A stretch of 64,000 nucleotides of DNA from Coriobacteriales bacterium OH1046 (lineage in GTDB: Bacteria > Actinomycetota > Coriobacteriia > Coriobacteriales > Atopobiaceae). Below the pieces are notes generated by a model. That model did not search any database and had not been told where the DNA came from. It saw only the letters and a list, made by a program, of their open reading frames with translations. The number at the start of each line of letters is the position of its first letter. The stretch's first letter is position 1. This document shows positions 20,273 to 30,487 of the stretch, in pieces. The stretch covers positions 372,001 through 436,000 of the forward strand of contig RQYE01000001.1 of NCBI GenBank assembly GCA_004010535.1. The letters are read 5' to 3'. A program made the position numbers and the translations under genes.

Positions 20273-20922
20273 GAGCGGATGGCCTCCCTGCCCTTCTCGG
20301 TGGCGGCACCGTTCATCACGAGCATCAGGTACCTCTGCACGATATCCTCGATAGGCTTGCCGCGCTCGCCCTCGTCGGCGAACGCGAGCGCGTTATAGAT
20401 GCACGCACCGGCGATGGCATTCGCCGCAAGGCGGCTGTCGAGGTCGCTTACAAGCAGACCCTCATCCTTCGCCCGATCGAGATGGCCCTCGAGCAGCTCG
20501 AGCACGCGCGCGAAGCGCCCGCAGGAATGGGCGGATCCGGCAGAGGGCGGCAGGAACAGCTCCTCCACCATAGCGAATACGATCGGCCGCTCGACCCTGA
20601 TGCACCCCACGAGCGTCATCACGATCCGGGCGATGGCCTCATACGAGGTCGACGCAAGCCCGACGGCCTCCTCGACCCGCACGACGAGATCGCCGATGAC
20701 CTGATCGAAGACGGCCTCCATCAGGCCGGCCTTGTCGATGAAGTAGTAGTACAGGGAGCCTTTCGAGAGATTGCAGCGCTCGGAGATCTCGTTCATCTGG
20801 AAATCGGTCGAGCCGCGCTCGGAGATGAAATCGGTGGCGGTCTGCATGATGCGCGCGCGGGTTGCCTGGCTCTTCGGGGAATTCCTTGCAGGGATCGCGG
20901 CCTTGCGAATACGAGCGGACAT
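20251..20922 (-). CDS. TetR/AcrR-family transcriptional regulator
   Basis: RARIMQTATDFISERGSTDFQMNEISERCNLSKGSLYYYFIDKAGLMEAVF. Confidence 0.9.
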   Translation of the reverse strand: MSARIRKAAIPARNSPKSQATRARIMQTATDFISERGSTDFQMNEISERCNLSKGSLYYYFIDKAGLMEAVFDQVIGDLVVRVEEAVGLASTSYEAIARIVMTLVGCIRVERPIVFAMVEELFLPPSAGSAHSCGRFARVLELLEGHLDRAKDEGLLVSDLDSRLAANAIAGACIYNALAFADEGERGKPIEDIVQRYLMLVMNGAATEKGREAIRSYDGTGS

Positions 20923-21161
20923 GATCTCATCCCCCTCCGTAATGCAGCTCCGAAGCTAAGTGTACCAGCTCGAGCGACCATGTGCCGGCACGAGAGGGGT
21001 GGGCGCCGGTCTTTTTCGCAAAGGGGCATCGGGCCCGGAGCATGCCGAGTCCCGAACGCGGCCCGGCACAAGGCGTGCCTGCGGGGAAGGCGTAACAGCT
21101 ATATACTTAGGGACGGCCGAACGCAGACGGCCGGGATCCCGAACGGCGTTAGGAGTCTATC

Positions 21162-22643
21162 TTGGCAAGCGATTCTTGCGCGCGCGTGCGCTTCGCACCC
21201 TCCCCTACGGGCAAGCTCCACATCGGCGGAGCACGCACGGCAATCTACAACTGGGCGTTCGCCCGCTCGATGGGCGGCACCTTCATCCTGCGCATCGACG
21301 ATACCGATCCCACCCGATCCACCGACGAGAACACCCGGGTGATCCTGCGCGCCATGCGCTGGCTGGGGCTCGACTGGGATGAGGGTCCCGACGTGGGCGG
21401 GGTATGCGGCCCCTATCGGCAGACCGAGTGCCTGCCGCTCTACCGCGAGGCCGCCGAGAGGCTCGTCGCCGAGGGCAAGGCATACTACTGCTTCTGCAGC
21501 GCCGAGAAGCTTAGCCAAGACCATGATGCGGCGGTGGCCCGCAAAGACCCCTTCCAAGGCTACCAGCGCACCTGCCGCGCCCTCGACCCGTGCGATGCGC
21601 GAGCACGTGTAGATGCAGGGGAACCCTGCACCATTCGCATCAAGGTGCCGCTCGATCGCGGCGATGTCGTCGTGCACGACGCAGTCCATGGCGATGTTGC
21701 CTTCAACGCCAAGGAGCTCGACGATTTCATCATCTTCCGCTCCGATGGGACCCCCACCTACAACTTCGCCACCGTGGTGGATGACGCGCGGATGGGCATC
21801 ACGCACGTCATACGCGGCGACGACCACCTCTCCAACACACCGCGTCAGATCATGGTCTACGAGGCTCTCGGCGCACCCGCACCCACGTTCGCTCATATCT
21901 CGATGATCCTCGGGGCAGATGGCAAGAAGCTCTCCAAGCGCCATGGCGCCACAAGCGTCGAGGAGTACCGCGACCAGGGTTTCCTCTCCGATGCCTTCGT
22001 CAATTACCTGGCCCTGCTCGGCTGGTCGCTCGATGGCGAGACCACCATCATCCCGCGCGCCGTGCTGGCGAGCCGGTTCTCGCTCGAACACGTCTCCAAG
22101 AACCCCGCCATCATGGATCCCGAGAAGCTCAGCTGGGTCCAACAGCAATACGTCCTCGCCATGGATGATACGACGTTCGTGACAGACATCCTGAAGCCTG
22201 CGCTCGCCGCGGCGGGACTCGACGATGGCAGCATGCACGACGATGCATGGTACGCGCTGCTCGCCGCGATCCTGAAACCCCGCACGACCATGCCCCACGA
22301 CGCCGCCGATAAGGCGTGTTTCCTCTATGAGGGCGTCGAGGTCGCGCTCGACGAGAAGTCGGTGGCCAAGAATATCGCCAAGGAGGGCGTGCGCAGCTGG
22401 CTCGAGGCCGCGCGCGATGCGCTCGCAGCTGTGGCGGATGACACGTGGAAGGCCGACGCGATCAACGCTGCGCTCGAGCCGCTGCCCGAGGTCCTCGGCA
22501 CCGGCAAGCGCAGGTTCTTCGGAGCAGTCCGCGTGGCCCTCTGCGGCAACCAGGTCTCCCCGCCGCTGGGCGAGTCGATGGAGCTGCTCGGGAAGGACAT
22601 CGTGCTCGCGCGCCTCGAACGCACGCTTCCGCTCGCCGGCTAG
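21162..22643 (+). CDS. gltX: glutamyl-tRNA synthetase
   Basis: VRFAPSPTGKLHIGGARTAIYNWAFAR...KKLSKRHGATSVEEY (HIGH and KMSKS-type motifs); TTG start. Confidence 0.96.
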   Translation: MASDSCARVRFAPSPTGKLHIGGARTAIYNWAFARSMGGTFILRIDDTDPTRSTDENTRVILRAMRWLGLDWDEGPDVGGVCGPYRQTECLPLYREAAERLVAEGKAYYCFCSAEKLSQDHDAAVARKDPFQGYQRTCRALDPCDARARVDAGEPCTIRIKVPLDRGDVVVHDAVHGDVAFNAKELDDFIIFRSDGTPTYNFATVVDDARMGITHVIRGDDHLSNTPRQIMVYEALGAPAPTFAHISMILGADGKKLSKRHGATSVEEYRDQGFLSDAFVNYLALLGWSLDGETTIIPRAVLASRFSLEHVSKNPAIMDPEKLSWVQQQYVLAMDDTTFVTDILKPALAAAGLDDGSMHDDAWYALLAAILKPRTTMPHDAADKACFLYEGVEVALDEKSVAKNIAKEGVRSWLEAARDALAAVADDTWKADAINAALEPLPEVLGTGKRRFFGAVRVALCGNQVSPPLGESMELLGKDIVLARLERTLPLAG

Positions 22644-22686
22644 GGTATCTGCGCAGGGAGATGGAGCGACGGGGCCCTCAGGCTGC

Positions 22687-23592
22687 TTACGCACCCGCCT
22701 TCGCGACCCGCCTGTCCCTGCCCCAGAAGCAGCACGAGACCATGCCCGGACCCACATGGCAGCCGATAGTGGGCCCGATGGTCGAGCGCAGCACGCGGAG
22801 TTCCGGATAGCGCTCTTCGAGCAGGGTGGCCAGCACATCGCCATCCTGCGGCGCATCGGCATCGCCGATGGCCGCTATCGGCCCGCCTGCTGGGTCGACG
22901 TGATGCGTCTGGTAGAACCTCGCAAGTCTTTCGAGACCCTTCCTGCGCCCGCGGACAGCGCCCGCCGTGCCGAGCCGACCCTCGAGGTCGAAGTTCAGAA
23001 GCGGCTTCACGTGGAGCACATCTCCCGCCATCGCAACCGACTTGGGAATGCGGCCGCCGCGATGCAGTGCATCGAGGTCATCGACCATGAAGAGCGTCTG
23101 AACGCGCCAGCGCGCCTCGAGCGCCCACTCGTAGATCTCGCGCGCGGAGAGACCCCGGTCACGCATCCGGCAGGCCTCGTGGACGAGCAGGTGCATGGGC
23201 GTGGAGGCGGCGAGCGTATCCACCACGAAGACCCTCCTGCAAAGCTCGGGCGTCCGCTCGCACATGCGCCCCAGCGCTGCATGGGCACCGTCGCAGCCGC
23301 CCGAGATGCCGGTCGAGATGCAGAAGAGCACAGCCTCGTCGCCGCTGTCGCGCACTGCGGAGAAGAGCTCCTCGAACTCGAGCTGCGATGGCTGGGAGGT
23401 CATGAGCTCCGCACCCGAGCGGATGACGTCGTAGAATTCGTGCGAATCCATCGTGGAGAACAGGTCGTCATCGCCCGAGAAGCCGCCCTGCGCATCCGTG
23501 TAGTGGAACGGGACCACCCGGACCTGCTCCGCCTTCGCTTGGGAGCTGGAAAAATCGAACGTCGAGTCGCTCAGGATGAGGCAGGGGGGCAT
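22687..23592 (-). CDS. DegV-family fatty-acid-binding protein
   Basis: CLILSDSTFDFSSSQAKAEQVRVVPFHYTDAQGGF...TSQPSQLEFEELF...VVDTLAAS. Confidence 0.85.
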   Translation of the reverse strand: MPPCLILSDSTFDFSSSQAKAEQVRVVPFHYTDAQGGFSGDDDLFSTMDSHEFYDVIRSGAELMTSQPSQLEFEELFSAVRDSGDEAVLFCISTGISGGCDGAHAALGRMCERTPELCRRVFVVDTLAASTPMHLLVHEACRMRDRGLSAREIYEWALEARWRVQTLFMVDDLDALHRGGRIPKSVAMAGDVLHVKPLLNFDLEGRLGTAGAVRGRRKGLERLARFYQTHHVDPAGGPIAAIGDADAPQDGDVLATLLEERYPELRVLRSTIGPTIGCHVGPGMVSCCFWGRDRRVAKAGA

Positions 23593-23764
23593 GGCTGGCT
23601 TCCTCTCGATACGGCATCGCATTGGGCAAGGATACTATGCTTCTCCGGACCGGGGGCCCGAGAAAGGCGGCATCGCTTCACATATGCGGGCATATGTCAG
23701 GAAAAACAGGGCCGCAGGCCCCCCAGCCTACGCGCACCATCCGCCAGAGGAGGGGGCTTCGTGG

Positions 23765-23794
23765 CAAAACAGGCCAGGCGATATGCCCGGCCTG
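23765..23794 (-). terminator. intrinsic terminator downstream of tRNA-Glu
   Basis: Minus strand caggccgggcatatcgcctggcctgtttt hairpin plus T-run. Confidence 0.75.
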
Positions 23795-23804
23795 CATTTG
23801 AGTT

Positions 23805-23881
23805 TGGTAGCCCGTGCGGGATTCGAACCCGCGATCTCCGCCTTGAGAGGGCGATGTCCTAAACCGCTAGACGAACGGGCC
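23805..23881 (-). tRNA. tRNA-Glu(CTC)
   Basis: ggcccgttcgtctagcggtttaggacatcgccCTCTCAAggcggagatcgcgggttcgaatcccgcacgggctacca; anticodon CTC, encoded CCA. Confidence 0.95.
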
Positions 23882-23906
23882 ATTGGACCTTGCGTGTGGC
23901 GGACAT

Positions 23907-23980
23907 TGGCTGGGATGGAGAGAGTCGAACTCCCGTTGACGGAACCAGAATCCGCTGTCCTACCACTAGACGACATCCCA
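23907..23980 (-). tRNA. tRNA-Gln(CTG)
   Basis: tgggatgtcgtctagtggtaggacagcggaTTCTGGTtccgtcaacgggagttcgactctctccatcccagcca; anticodon CTG. Confidence 0.95.
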
Positions 23981-24086
23981 AGGTGTCTGCCGTACGCGAG
24001 AAATCAGATTACCGTAAAGTCCAAACGAGTGCAAGCAGAAATACGATAAAGCCTCGATCGGTTCCGAGGAATGCCGGATCGGGCTG

Positions 24087-24575
24087 CTAGACCTCGTCCC
24101 AGAACCGATCGCCCACGACCTTGAAGCAGATCTTCTTGATGGGGCCGACCTCGGCACCGGGAGGAACGAGGTTGGGCATGTACGGCTCGTCGATGACGAA
24201 GACGACGAAGCGCCCATGCTCGAGCGAACCGTCGAGGAGATCCGTGTTTCCGGGCGCCGCATGGCAGTAGCCTTTGTCGCCGGCCTCGTCGAACTCGCCT
24301 GCCGGGACGACCGCGCCGGGCGTGGTCTTGAAGCACTCGAAGCCCTCGAGATCGATCTGCACGTCCATGTACCGGCGATGGATCTCGAATCGGGCATCCT
24401 CGAACGTCCTCGTGCTCGCATTCATGACGTTCGCGAAGACCTTGTCGCCCAGGATCTGGGTCTTGCCGAGGGGGAGATCCGCAGGATCGTTGTCGGCCAA
24501 CCAGTCGATGAGCACGTCGAGCCCGCGATAGAGGCCCTTGTAGAGGCCGATGGCCTCCAGTCCGTCGTAGATCAT
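24087..24575 (-). CDS. YhcH/YjgK/YiaL (DUF386) family protein, NanQ-like
   Basis: MIYDGLEAIGLYKGLYRGLDVLIDWL...RFEIHRRYMDVQIDLEGFE...FVIDEPYMPNL...IKKICFKV. Confidence 0.88.
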   Translation of the reverse strand: MIYDGLEAIGLYKGLYRGLDVLIDWLADNDPADLPLGKTQILGDKVFANVMNASTRTFEDARFEIHRRYMDVQIDLEGFECFKTTPGAVVPAGEFDEAGDKGYCHAAPGNTDLLDGSLEHGRFVVFVIDEPYMPNLVPPGAEVGPIKKICFKVVGDRFWDEV

Positions 24576-24654
24576 CTCTCTTCCTTTCGACGCGATCCTT
24601 ACACTGCGTGGCACGCCGGCAGGTTCGGCCTTCCGGCGTGCGTGAAACCGGTGA

Positions 24655-25830
24655 CTAACAATGGGAGCCCACATCACCGGAGGTGGGGTTGTAGGTGCCG
24701 CCGCCGCGCTGCCCGCCCATGACATCGTCTTCGGAGAGCGTGACCCATTTCACGCCTTTGCGTGTCTCATAGGCATAGGCGAGGTGTATCATGCCGTTCG
24801 CCGCTTGGATGATGCAGGGGTACTCGTACTGCATGTTGTTGGAACGGTTCTCGTCGCCCACGTAGCCCTGTCCGCGCTCGATATGGCGGATGAGCGGGAA
24901 GGTGAGCCCCCCATCCTCTGAGAGCGCGATGGAGACGGGGCAGCGCAGGCCCGGCCAAGCGCCCTTCGCGCCATAGGCTTGCGGCGCGCTGGAGTGGTTG
25001 TAGGCTACGGCAATGCGACCGGATGCAAGCTTGATGGCGCAGATGCCCGAGTTGTTGTTGGGCAAGGGCGTCGGCACGGGCTCAGTCCAGGAGTCGCCGT
25101 AGTCGGACGACTCGCTGCGGTAGATCCAATCGGCCTCGCGGGAACGCATGAACGCCATGAGGCGGCCGTCATCGAGCTCGACTACGGTGGGGTGCACGCG
25201 GCCGGCCGAGTTGGGGACCATCACCTGACGCCAGGTTGCACCTGCATCGTCGGAGACCTGGAAGGCGGAGAGGTCGCCGGCAAGCGCAGAGGCGGAATCG
25301 GTGCACAGCCAGGTGCCGTAGATCCAGCGGCCGTTGGAGAGGACCTGGATCGCCTGGCGCGCGAAGGTTCCCTGCTCGGGGAAAACGATCTCGGGCTCGG
25401 ACCAGGTAAGGCCGTCGTCGGTCGAGATCTGACGCTTGATCTGGGCGGTATACTGCATGTTGTCCTTCCCAGGCTGACGGCCGAGCTGCGAGGTGTACAT
25501 GGCCCAGATCTCGCCATCGGGTGCGGGGAACAGCGAGGGATTCTGATCGGAGCGGTCATCGTTATGCGAGATGTAGGTGGGTTCGGACCATCTGTCGGAA
25601 TCCTTCTCGAGGCGCGAGACCACGATGTTGATGTCGGTGTCTCCTTCGTACGTGCCGGCAAACCAGCAGCACAGGATAGTGCCCTCAGGCGTCTCGAGCA
25701 GCCCTGGTCCATGTGCGGTAGTCCAGGGTCCGGGGTTCACGAAGGCTTCGGTGATCCTCATCTCGCTGTCGTAGTACAGCTGGCCGTCGGGGGTTAATCT
25801 GTTCAGAGTCTGCACGCTCATGGTACTCAC
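24655..25830 (-). CDS. sialidase-family (BNR repeat) protein, no signal peptide
   Basis: Asp-box-like segments STDDGLTWSEP, SDDAGATWRQV, SSDYGDSWTEP, SEDGGLTFPL; no N-terminal secretion signal. Confidence 0.85.
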   Translation of the reverse strand: MSTMSVQTLNRLTPDGQLYYDSEMRITEAFVNPGPWTTAHGPGLLETPEGTILCCWFAGTYEGDTDINIVVSRLEKDSDRWSEPTYISHNDDRSDQNPSLFPAPDGEIWAMYTSQLGRQPGKDNMQYTAQIKRQISTDDGLTWSEPEIVFPEQGTFARQAIQVLSNGRWIYGTWLCTDSASALAGDLSAFQVSDDAGATWRQVMVPNSAGRVHPTVVELDDGRLMAFMRSREADWIYRSESSDYGDSWTEPVPTPLPNNNSGICAIKLASGRIAVAYNHSSAPQAYGAKGAWPGLRCPVSIALSEDGGLTFPLIRHIERGQGYVGDENRSNNMQYEYPCIIQAANGMIHLAYAYETRKGVKWVTLSEDDVMGGQRGGGTYNPTSGDVGSHC

Positions 25831-25886
25831 TCCTTCCTGGAAATCGACGGCCCGCCCCTATCGGGGCAGGACGAAAGGCCGGCTTC

Positions 25887-27188
25887 TCATGCGGGGAAGA
25901 CGATCAGCGCGCCGGCAGTGAGGAAGACCAGCCTGATGAGGTACTGCGGGATGGTGAACTTCCAGAACTCGGGCATCGTGTTTTTTCCCATACCGTAGGC
26001 CATGGCGGGCAAGCCATCGATGGGCATGTAGTGACCGGCCCAGCCGGAGAGCGTGACCGCAACGGCAGCGGCCATGGGGTTGATGCCCAGGCCTTGGCAG
26101 ACGGCGATGGCGAGCGGCGCGAAGATCATGACGATGCCCACCTGGGATCCGGTGAAGCACGCGAACGTGGAAGCGAGCAGCGCGAAGATGAACACGATGG
26201 CGAAGGCGGGGATACCCGTGCCGAGGATACCGGCGACCGCATTGCCGACGAACGTGGAAAGGCCCGTGTCGGCAAGGCAGTTGGCAACGGGGATGACACC
26301 TGCGGTCATGAGGATGATGGGTGAGAACAGGTTGTCGCGGAACTCGTTGAAGTCGATGACCCCGACGATGATCATGACGAACGCGCAGATACCCGGGATG
26401 ATATAGGAGAGGGCGCCGATGACGTTGACCATCATCATCGCGACGATGGCGACGACGAAGGACGCTACGACGATGGCCTCCTTCCACCGGGGCATGGCAT
26501 TCTCGTCACCGGCATCGGCGAGCGCCGCAGCATTCTCGACAGTCGGCTCGGCAACGGGGTGGGATGGGAGGAAGTTGTATCCGATGATCGCCCAGAGGAG
26601 GAATCCGGCGGAGAGGAACAGCGACACAATGCCGAACTGGACCATGGACAGTTCGTTGGAGCTGATGCCGGATGCTCCGAGGACGGAGATCGCCACGCCG
26701 TACTGGAGCGCCACATTGATCGGGATGAGCGGGTGATTCGATGCGATGCCGAGCGGCAGCATGAGCTTGGAGCTGGGAAGCTTCTCGTTGTAAGGCATGG
26801 TGACGACCAGCGAGAAAATCAGAACGTAGAACGCGGTGGAGCCCATGCCGACGATGGAGGCGCCGAGCATGACGACGATCAGGAGCAGCACATAGCTCTT
26901 GAAGCCGCCCCTATTCACCAGGTTGGTCATGGCCTCCTTCACCTTGATGATGAGCGACGTCTTCTGGATTGCGGCGAGGATGACCATGAAGAATGCGAGC
27001 ATCCAGACCGTCGAGTTCGTGAATCCTGCGAAGGCATAGGCGATCGGGTTCTCGCCTCCCAGGCCGAAGACGACGATCAGGAGGCATGCCGCAATGGGCG
27101 GCAGACCGAATGGGAGCACGTCGAACAGGATCATCAGGATCATGGCGACGAGGACGACGAGCGAGAGGATCATCGCGGTAGTCATCAC
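25887..27188 (-). CDS. ion transporter-superfamily permease (SLC13/CitM-like)
   Basis: Polytopic membrane protein; FTNSTVWMLAFFMVILAAIQKTSLIIKV...FTGSQVGIVMIFAPLAIAVCQGLGINPMAAAVAVTLSGW. Confidence 0.75.
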   Translation of the reverse strand: MMTTAMILSLVVLVAMILMILFDVLPFGLPPIAACLLIVVFGLGGENPIAYAFAGFTNSTVWMLAFFMVILAAIQKTSLIIKVKEAMTNLVNRGGFKSYVLLLIVVMLGASIVGMGSTAFYVLIFSLVVTMPYNEKLPSSKLMLPLGIASNHPLIPINVALQYGVAISVLGASGISSNELSMVQFGIVSLFLSAGFLLWAIIGYNFLPSHPVAEPTVENAAALADAGDENAMPRWKEAIVVASFVVAIVAMMMVNVIGALSYIIPGICAFVMIIVGVIDFNEFRDNLFSPIILMTAGVIPVANCLADTGLSTFVGNAVAGILGTGIPAFAIVFIFALLASTFACFTGSQVGIVMIFAPLAIAVCQGLGINPMAAAVAVTLSGWAGHYMPIDGLPAMAYGMGKNTMPEFWKFTIPQYLIRLVFLTAGALIVFPA

Positions 27189-27303
27189 GCTCTCCTTTCT
27201 GTGTTGTGCCCACCCCTATCGGCGGGCCTCCTACGACCGGAGATACCGGCCGCTTCTTCCAACTGAGGGCCGGACCGGATGCCATGGCAGCCCCCGGCCG
27301 GGG

Positions 27304-28370
27304 CTAGCCCTGACTTCCGGCGCGCCCGGCGGCCATGCGCAGCGCATAATCGATGGCGTTCACGAGCGAGAGCTCGCTCGAGCTGCCCTTCCCTGCAAGG
27401 GCGAAGCCGGTTCCGTGGTCGACGGAGGTGCGGATGATGGGGAGCCCCAACGTGATGTTCACGCCTTCGACGGCCTTCCAAGCCTGCGCCGCGCGATCGT
27501 ACACGAAGCCGAGGAGCTTGGTCGGGATGTGTCCCTGGTCGTGGTACATGCAGACCGTGATATCGAACCAACCGCCGTTCATCTCCGAGAAGACCGTGTC
27601 GGGGGTATGGGCCCCTCCACCTCGATACCCTCGGCGCGTGCGGCCTCGATGGCGGGGATGATCTCGTCGATCTCCTCGCTGCCGAACAGGCCGTGCTCGC
27701 CCGCGTGCGGGTTGAGACCCGCAACGGCCACCTTGGGATTCTCGATGCCGAGGTCGCGGCAGGCTGCAGCGCCGAGTTCGATGACCTCGAGCACGCGCTC
27801 GCGCTTCACACGGTTGCAGGCTTCGCGCAGCGAGCAATGCGTGGAGACGTGGACGACGCGGAAGTCGTGATGGGCGAGCATCATCGCATACTTTTTCGTG
27901 CCGGTATAGGTGGCGTAGATCTCGGTATGGCCGTCGAAGTGCATCCTGTCGCGCGCGAGGGCCAGGTTCATGGCCTCCTTGCTGAGCGCGTTGGTGACCG
28001 TAGCATCCACCTCGCCCGCCAAGGCGAGTTCGATCGTGCGCTTGACCGACTGGAAAGCCGCGTTGCCTCCCTCGACCGAGACCTCGCCGAGCTTGAAGGC
28101 GGAGACATCGGACACGAGGTCGAGGTGGTAGACGTCGATGGTACCGGACCCGAAAGCGGCATCCGCCACGCTCGAGACAGGGTTGACCGTGACCTCGGGA
28201 TGGCCTACGAAGCCCTTGGCCTGCTCAATCATCTTGGCGTCACCCACGACGATGGGGCGGCACCGGCCATAGAGCGCGGCATCGGCCAGCGCCTTGACGG
28301 TGATCTCGGGACCGTTGCCGGCCGGATCGCCCATGGTGATGGCGACGATGGGACGGTATGCTTCGGACAT
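27304..28370 (-). pseudogene. PdxA-family dehydrogenase (PdxA2-like 4-phospho-threonate/erythronate dehydrogenase), disrupted by an apparent 1-nt frameshift near 27601
   Basis: N-terminal frame MSEAYRPIVAITMGDPAGNGPEITVKAL...EGIEVEGPIPP breaks; C-terminal frame resumes PDTVFSEMNGGWFDITVCMYHDQGHIPTKLLGF. Confidence 0.88.
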
Positions 28371-28372
28371 GG

Positions 28373-29266
28373 CTAGCACAGTCCCTTCGCACGGTCGGAC
28401 TCGAGGGTCGCCTTGAGCGCCTCGACGCCCTCCTCGGGCAGATAGTTGAACGGCGCACGGCACATGCCCACCGGGAAGCCCAAGAGGTTGACGGCGTACT
28501 TCACCACGGTATTGGGGTTGCCGTACTTGAAGCAGGCGCGCAGCGGTGCCACGGCATCCTGGCACTTCTCGGCAGCGGCAAGATCGCCCGCCGCCCAGTT
28601 CTCGTAGATGCCCGTCATGTTCCCGGGGTAGACGTTGGCGCAACCCGCGATGGCACCCTTGGCTCCCGCCTGGAGCGCCTTGAGGATGAGGGCGTCGTTG
28701 CCGGACAGGATGCCGAAGCCCATGTCGCGGGTAAGCTCGATGTAAGCGCTGAGGTTATCCCAGTCGCCCGAGGAGTCCTTGGCACCGATGATGTTGTCGA
28801 TCTTGGCAAGGGTTGCTACCGTGGCGGGCTCGAGGGCGTTGCCGGTGCGCATGGGGATATTGTAGAGTACGATCGGCACGCCCACGGCAGCCGCGACCGT
28901 CTCGTAGTGGACGATGAGCTCATGCTGGCTGGCCTTCGCGAAAGAAGGGGTGATGATGGAGAGGATGTCGGCACCTGCCGCCTCCGCCATCTTTGACTGC
29001 TCGATGGTCTCCTTCGTGGAGATGCAGCCCGTGCCGGCGTAGACGGGCACGCGGCCGGCCACCTGATCGATCACGGTCTCGAGCACGAGCTTCTTCTCAG
29101 CGAAGTTCAGGATGTAGCCCTCGCCGTTGGTGCCGAATGGGAAGATGCCGTGGATGCCGGCCTCGATCTGGCGGTCCACCTGGCGGCGGAGCTCTTCGGT
29201 GTTGATGGACTCGTCCTCGTTCATCGGTGTGACGATGGGGACGACGATACCCTTGAGTTCGACCAT
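28373..29266 (-). CDS. dihydrodipicolinate synthase/N-acetylneuraminate lyase family protein
   Basis: GIVVPIVTPMNEDESINTEELRRQVDRQIEAGIHGIFPFGTNGEGYIL...PIVLYNIPMRTGNAL...IIGAKDSSGDW. Confidence 0.92.
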   Translation of the reverse strand: MVELKGIVVPIVTPMNEDESINTEELRRQVDRQIEAGIHGIFPFGTNGEGYILNFAEKKLVLETVIDQVAGRVPVYAGTGCISTKETIEQSKMAEAAGADILSIITPSFAKASQHELIVHYETVAAAVGVPIVLYNIPMRTGNALEPATVATLAKIDNIIGAKDSSGDWDNLSAYIELTRDMGFGILSGNDALILKALQAGAKGAIAGCANVYPGNMTGIYENWAAGDLAAAEKCQDAVAPLRACFKYGNPNTVVKYAVNLLGFPVGMCRAPFNYLPEEGVEALKATLESDRAKGLC

Positions 29267-29317
29267 TGCCTTTCCTTTCTCCTGTGTCTTATCGGATCTG
29301 ACTTCCCATGTTGCCGG

Positions 29318-30487
29318 CTACATGATCCGTTCGTATATAGCGCGCGCATCGTCTGCGGTGATCTCGCGCATGTTGTTGACGAGCAGGCGCGTGACCTGCA
29401 TACTCGCATCGACGAGGTCGTCGAGGTCGCCACGGCTCACGCCGAAACCCGTAAGGCTCGTCGGAATCCCCAGGTGCTCGACGATCCGGCCCATCCATGC
29501 GACGAGGGCGCGGGACTTCTCCTCATCGGTGGCGAGCCTCTCGCCGCCGTGGTAGGCGCGATCCCAAGCGCGGGCGAAGCGCGCGCGGCAGGCCGGCTCG
29601 TTGAACTCCATGACCGGGACGAGGAGCATCGCATTGGAGACGCCATGGGCGATGTGATACATCCCGCCCAAGGGATAGCTGAGCGCATGGACGCCGGTGG
29701 TGCCGGAGGCGGTGATCGCAACCCCGCCGTAGAAGGCTGCGAGCTGCATGCGGTTCTTCTCACCGAGGGCGGCGGGGTCGTCGCAGGCGCGCTCGATGCT
29801 GTTCATGATGAGATCGAAGGCCTCCAAGGCGAAGCTATCGCTCATGGGGTTGGCCTTGTTGGAGGTGAAGCACTCGATCGCATGGCACAGGGCGTCGACG
29901 CCCGTCGCCGCCGCGATGGGACGCGGCAGGTTGCGGATCATCTCGACGTCGAGGATCACGTAGTCGCTGATGAGGGCATCGTTGACGATGCCGATCTTGA
30001 GCTTGCGCTCGGGTACGCCGACGATGGCGTTGGGCGTGCACTCGGCACCGGTGCCGGCAGTCGTCGGGATGGCGAGCAGGCTCGCGCGCTTCTGGGCGCG
30101 GAGCGGATCGTCGAGGAGCTCCTTGACGCCGTACTCGTCGGTGAGCAGGACGCTCGCGAGCTTCGCCGCATCCATGACCGAGCCCCCGCCGCAGGCGACG
30201 ATGAAGTCGGCACCCGATGCTCTGAACCGGTCGACGACCTTCTGGACGTCGGTATAGGTCGGCTCTGCGGGCAGATCGTCGAAGACCTCCCAGGAAAGCC
30301 CGCTCGCTGCGAGCTGGCGCTCGACCAAGCCGAACAGCCCGAGCTTGACGAGGCCCTTATCCGTGAAGGCGCCCACCTTCTCCGCCCCGGCACGGGCGAG
30401 AATCTCCGGGATCCTCCCCAAGGCGTCTTCGCCGCCCAAAACCGCCCTCGGCAGCTTCAAGCTGTAGCGCTCCAATGCCATTGTCAC
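29318..30487 (-). CDS. iron-containing alcohol dehydrogenase
   Basis: GADFIVACGGGSVMDAAKLASVL...IPTTAGTGAECTPNAIV...HALSYPLGGMYHIAHGVSNAML. Confidence 0.93.
   Translation of the reverse strand: MTMALERYSLKLPRAVLGGEDALGRIPEILARAGAEKVGAFTDKGLVKLGLFGLVERQLAASGLSWEVFDDLPAEPTYTDVQKVVDRFRASGADFIVACGGGSVMDAAKLASVLLTDEYGVKELLDDPLRAQKRASLLAIPTTAGTGAECTPNAIVGVPERKLKIGIVNDALISDYVILDVEMIRNLPRPIAAATGVDALCHAIECFTSNKANPMSDSFALEAFDLIMNSIERACDDPAALGEKNRMQLAAFYGGVAITASGTTGVHALSYPLGGMYHIAHGVSNAMLLVPVMEFNEPACRARFARAWDRAYHGGERLATDEEKSRALVAWMGRIVEHLGIPTSLTGFGVSRGDLDDLVDASMQVTRLLVNNMREITADDARAIYERIM

Noticed and set aside
21099-22862. 587-aa minus-strand ORF opposite gltX
   Set aside because: Shadow ORF; gltX has the HIGH/KMSKS-type motifs on the other strand
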